DNA from: an uncultured Clostridia bacterium
GTDB taxonomy: Bacteria; Bacillota; Clostridia; Oscillospirales; Oscillospiraceae
Reading direction: 5' to 3'
DNA: 35,278 nucleotides
NCBI GenBank assembly: GCA_945949735.1
Contig: CAMFFO010000009.1
Location: 1-35,278, forward strand
Shown here: positions 32,701-35,278 of the stretch, in pieces
Position numbering within the stretch: position 1 is the first letter of the stretch
Layout: each line of letters starts with the position of its first letter
Notes under the pieces: generated by a model
Seen by the model: only the letters and a program-made list of their open reading frames with translations
The model's database searches: none
Told to the model about the DNA's origin: nothing
Position numbers and translations under genes: made by a program

Positions 32701-35278
32701 CCCGGGAGGTGGGGCGAACCCTGGCGGGATTGAAGGCAGGGGAAGGGATGGAAACAGCGGTTTTTGATGCAAACGGAAAGTCCGCATATTCCATCGTGAC
32801 AAGGCCGGACGGAAGCAAATATGTGAAGCTGGATGTCGACCAGGATTTGTTCGATGGGCTTTCCCCTATGGAATGCCTCAAACAGGCGAGAAAGGTTATC
32901 CTGAATAAGTTCAGAGGAAAGGTGATTGGCGAAAAGCCAAACAATGCGTATGTGGACAACAAAGCAGCTGGAGAATACGCCTATCCCGCAAAGAAATATG
33001 ACAAGAAGAATCCCAAGGATCTGGAATTGGCGGAGGCCAAAGGTCGCGCGTCAACAGAACTGGATTCGCTCATGGAGGCCGCTGTTTTCCTTGAACATAA
33101 GAATGATGACGGACGACACGAAAATGCAATCGGAGGATGGAACTACTACAGAGTGGAGTTTGAAGGCCCCTATGGTAGAGTTTTCGAGGGGGTTATCAAT
33201 GTCAAGATAGGAGAGGATGGTAGAAGAATCTTCCACGATTTCAATAAAATAAAAGAGACCACTGCCAGTGGGTATAAGCGGTCAAGCCGCATCCTTAGCA
33301 GTGATCTCAAGGATACTATATCCCCGGAAGAGAAATTTTCCATCACGTCCGTGGCGGAAAGGCGGAAAGATCTGATTGCGCTGCACAATCTCTCGGAGGA
33401 GAAGCTCGTCTCCGCGGGAGAGCTTGGCGGCTTCCCCATGCCGTCCATCGCCGTGGTGAAGGACTCCATGGATCATTCGGGGTACGGTCCCATCTCCCTC
33501 CTCTTCCCCTCCTCCTCCATCGACCCGAAGAGAAACAAGGCAAACCGCATCTACTCCGGCGACGCCTGGACGCCCACCTTCCCGAGAATCGAATACGAGG
33601 CGAGCGAGGAGACAGAGGAGCGGATAGGCGCCAGATACAGGGATCTGAAAGCCAGATTCGGCGATGAAAATTCCAGACCCCTCTATGACTACTATTCGGA
33701 TCTGCAGGACCGTCTAAACCATCTGGGAGGCGTGGAGGGCATCCTGGAAAAGGAGATGCGAAACACCGGCATGATGAAGCTGTTCCTCCTGGACCAGGGG
33801 CTGGAGGTTCCCGCCCCCGTGGAGGAGGTCAGGACGGTGAGGCCGTACACGGAGGAGACCCTGGGGCTTTTCGACGACATCGTCTCCATGCTCGGCCGGG
33901 ATTTCTTCCGGTGGGACGAGGAGCATTCCAGCTTCAGGGAATGGAAGGAATCCCACCTGGAGGAATTCAATAAGGCGTATGCCGAGGCCCGGGAGCGTCA
34001 TCCCCGCGCCATGAATCGTCCGCTAGCGAGTATGGCCTTCAATGTCGCCTCATACGTCAAGAACGGGCCTGAGATGACAAATAGGACCGTGGACATAATG
34101 AAGACGGGCGAAGCAATCCGTAAGGCAACGGACGGCGGGAAGTACCGGAAATGGCTTTCCGATCTGTTCGCCGGGGCCGAGAAATCCCGCGGGATCCGCA
34201 ACGGCAGGGACACTTTCACCCCTTCCGGCACCCGGAGAAGTTTCTCCGCGACCCACGACCCAGTTACCCTGGCCAACGCCGTGCGCGCCATGCTCATGGA
34301 GAAGGAGAAGGGCGGGATACTGGGAACCAATCCCTACGCGGCCGCCACAGAAATGTACAAGTCCCTGAATGACGTGATCAAGGACGAGGGAAGGCTCCAG
34401 AGAATGGACGACTCCAAGCTCTCGGAGATCCAGGAGAAGAAGGACGCGGCCTGTGGCGTCATCCAGGAGATTGCCAATGTCCTTGTCTCAAGAAGGGGGG
34501 TGAAGGGCTATGGGAACCCGCTCTTAGTCTATGCCGATGCCCGCGAAGCCATGCTGGATGCCTATGCAAAAGGGAAAGGGAATCCCGAAAAGGTTCTCGG
34601 TGAGATGAACCGGGAAGGATTCTACCAGGCGACAAAGGAGGAGATCCAGAGGTTCTGCCAGGCCATGAAGGAGCTGCGGAACCTTCCCACGAAGTATCTC
34701 GAGGCGAAGCCCGCCCGGGCCGTCGCCTTTGACGAAGTCGCCGCCGCCATCGTCCCCGAGGACATTTCCCGGGAGGCCATGGATGTCCTGCGCAGGAACC
34801 GGGTGAAGGCCTACACCTACAAGCCAGGGGACAAGGAAGACCGCATCCGGGCCGTGAACCAGGCCGCCGACGAAAGCCAGGGCACGAGATTCCTCATTTC
34901 TGAAAATCACGCATACAACGCCCTTCGTGACATTGCCGAGGGGAAAGAATACGGCATCCTTCACAATGCCAAATACGGGGAAATCCGGTATCCTCTGGGA
35001 AGAATGGGAAAGCATGGAATGGGATTCCTTCACATTGTGGAATCCAGGATGCGGAAGGATCACGCCAGCCTACAGGAAGCGCTGGACATTGCCATAAAGG
35101 TCGGAATCGCCGCAGAAATCGGAGAGGAGGTGGAGGCAAGATTAAATACCCGCCACTTCCAATACGAGAATGTCAAGGCAATTATCGCTCTTGAAAGTCT
35201 AGAAGAAAATGGTCAAACCAGGATAAATAGAGTAATCACAGGATATGAAATAGTGACGGATGGTCAATCCGGTGCTGT
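29739..35278 (+). CDS. Giant internal virion / polyvalent protein, N-terminal half (continues at 54)
   Basis: The frame is open to the window's end and, through the 55-bp repeat, joins 54-4702 to give about 3377 residues. Domains in order: an acidic N-terminus; a region with hydrophobic segments and 'SEAGQEAAEQATENLVDIYTG' (about 390-410); a zincin metallopeptidase with HEMGH (H872, E873, H876) and a possible third ligand E921/E922; a nuclease-like or LPD-type module (about 1010-1150, with HENAIGGWNYYRVEFEG at 1127); an 'LHNLS..GGFPMPSIAV' module (from 1215) with YSGDAWTPTFP; helical linkers; and a barnase/EndoU/RelE-like (PBECR-type) module with GMGFLHIVESR (H1765) and ending ITGYE (1833-1837). 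Such mosaics are the phage polyvalent proteins, thought to be delivered with DNA. No T7-type transglycosylase is seen. The ATG overlaps the gp15-like stop. Confidence 0.82.
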   Translation, partial: MKGAAFELGVFDDDGTRLDRSQWDGKPQEWIDSHSRLVRYGEQEIPQGGRLTPDGRLVPWDDWNSMFPSREFQKEEKTAEEDPLPQSLGYRMRNDVLFMLANGDEFAFAPEEQRDGLKNWCIQRAKLDGEDYETVRDRLYYSVYLSNVALKNARLSTIYNIADTYAVEKMKEGKGKNAAEAWRAFTDKFRIHKQGEGGWASAAKASGTQALGHVLNAGTAVLEGAYMAGNAVGAVDDETLEAFRQYTGDALGYLREKDMEYQQGAISDPDFWKSLWRPSSLNDLAKFLAIQTPRQILQVAEAAYMGPLASASFVGLESGYGKLAQLREENPEMSEEQRAVNALATGVINSGAQWLLAGIAAGKLFKYNPKIANPYLQVAAYLAKSAASEAGQEAAEQATENLVDIYTGARGDISQWTRKDYLENISDGVALSAIAGGFLGTMGSAVRMPGHRSALYTVFTEQRIANDTIADAQRIHADLHGRDRLTPAQANLLNAASDVLSRTYADNWQETFFLRKLALENAKAQYNESLTRAVDLASYLDPDYHLEAEPPAYAGLTDEGAKARARYEAHAAAIDFALAKKAPHDPADTFEAVKQVFQDVRIEGSSVSCDSGSTWERLPPEVKAIASLQGFGPGNLPRFVKSRDGGSLWLNADSVTPSEARMICLQYMAEKGFRNLFGNRFDEVMESVYSSISRTEEAGQLVQEILGRDPGEDLGAVPKEVKSLVAQEFLARRAADGLEKLPGIVSRGVQAMRQLILGAKAFASAGISDKDILTLVSRSLDAAKGGKGNPVELKAGQAKEAWDAVETVANGIGLEFTLATDQEWKAEMKKAAEAKGIPLAEFERKYRVNGWYADGDRVMIAPGVSPRFAFAHEMGHWLRKSHADVWNALASLANEALTETGKAGMEAEERRYQGIQADVAEEFLCDRIAEAMENPALVRSFVRTLEARKAGLGKRVLYAIRDFLEYVLDFFSGNARKNPSFRNIDAFSREVGRTLAGLKAGEGMETAVFDANGKSAYSIVTRPDGSKYVKLDVDQDLFDGLSPMECLKQARKVILNKFRGKVIGEKPNNAYVDNKAAGEYAYPAKKYDKKNPKDLELAEAKGRASTELDSLMEAAVFLEHKNDDGRHENAIGGWNYYRVEFEGPYGRVFEGVINVKIGEDGRRIFHDFNKIKETTASGYKRSSRILSSDLKDTISPEEKFSITSVAERRKDLIALHNLSEEKLVSAGELGGFPMPSIAVVKDSMDHSGYGPISLLFPSSSIDPKRNKANRIYSGDAWTPTFPRIEYEASEETEERIGARYRDLKARFGDENSRPLYDYYSDLQDRLNHLGGVEGILEKEMRNTGMMKLFLLDQGLEVPAPVEEVRTVRPYTEETLGLFDDIVSMLGRDFFRWDEEHSSFREWKESHLEEFNKAYAEARERHPRAMNRPLASMAFNVASYVKNGPEMTNRTVDIMKTGEAIRKATDGGKYRKWLSDLFAGAEKSRGIRNGRDTFTPSGTRRSFSATHDPVTLANAVRAMLMEKEKGGILGTNPYAAATEMYKSLNDVIKDEGRLQRMDDSKLSEIQEKKDAACGVIQEIANVLVSRRGVKGYGNPLLVYADAREAMLDAYAKGKGNPEKVLGEMNREGFYQATKEEIQRFCQAMKELRNLPTKYLEAKPARAVAFDEVAAAIVPEDISREAMDVLRRNRVKAYTYKPGDKEDRIRAVNQAADESQGTRFLISENHAYNALRDIAEGKEYGILHNAKYGEIRYPLGRMGKHGMGFLHIVESRMRKDHASLQEALDIAIKVGIAAEIGEEVEARLNTRHFQYENVKAIIALESLEENGQTRINRVITGYEIVTDGQSGA
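35224..35278. repeat. 55-bp terminal direct repeat, right copy
   Basis: Identical to 54-108 and in the same codon phase. The window stops exactly at the end of this copy, as expected where an assembler closes a circle at k=55. Confidence 0.9.

Overview
The window looks like the complete genome of a temperate, short-tailed (podovirus-type) bacteriophage, caught in circular form. The last 55 bases (35224-35278) repeat bases 54-108 exactly, and one reading frame runs through that repeat without a break. The circle is therefore about 35,170 bp (54-35223). The host is not identifiable. High GC, heavy use of AGG/CGG arginine codons and two predicted lipoproteins suggest a high-GC, probably Gram-negative bacterium. 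A 59-bp piece matching the 3' end of a tRNA-Ser(CGA), including its CCA, beside an integrase gene shows the phage integrates into that host tRNA gene. No host gene is present.

Layout: 54-4702 is the C-terminal half of a giant virion gene that begins at 29739. 4749-8722 holds the tail fibre, a PKD/BspA-like fibre-associated protein, a small tail-associated protein, two lipoproteins, a one-helix membrane protein and a DUF1353 protein, the position where lysis genes are expected. 8723-8948 is the attachment site attP. 8949-10876 (minus strand) carries the integrase and two paralogous HTH regulators. 10877-10996 is the divergent lysogeny control region with 11-bp-period repeats. 10997-11626 holds a ribbon-helix-helix protein, a small membrane protein and a probable AlpA-like excisionase. 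11720-14377 is a recombination set: putative annealing protein, DUF2800 nuclease with a cysteine cluster, and SSB. 14399-15325 is a replication initiator gene with an apparent internal origin. 15322-17333 holds small nuclease, methyltransferase and unknown genes. 17385-29742 is the head, packaging and tail module: terminase subunits, T7-type portal, Bbp19-like protein, scaffold, capsid, tubular tail proteins, two GNAT-like proteins and internal virion proteins.

Gene order resembles temperate podoviruses with a T7-type connector, such as Bordetella phage BPP-1, rather than true T7: there is an integrase, a lysogeny switch and no phage RNA polymerase. No reverse transcriptase of a diversity-generating retroelement was seen.

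The most remarkable element is the giant gene, 10,134 nt across the junction, about 3,377 codons and roughly 29% of the genome. It sits where T7 has its ejected internal protein gp16. It combines an N-terminal region with hydrophobic segments, a zincin metallopeptidase motif, nuclease-like and other modules of the phage 'polyvalent protein' type, a long coiled coil and a membrane-interacting C-terminus. It is probably injected with the DNA and may both form the ejection conduit and act on host defences.
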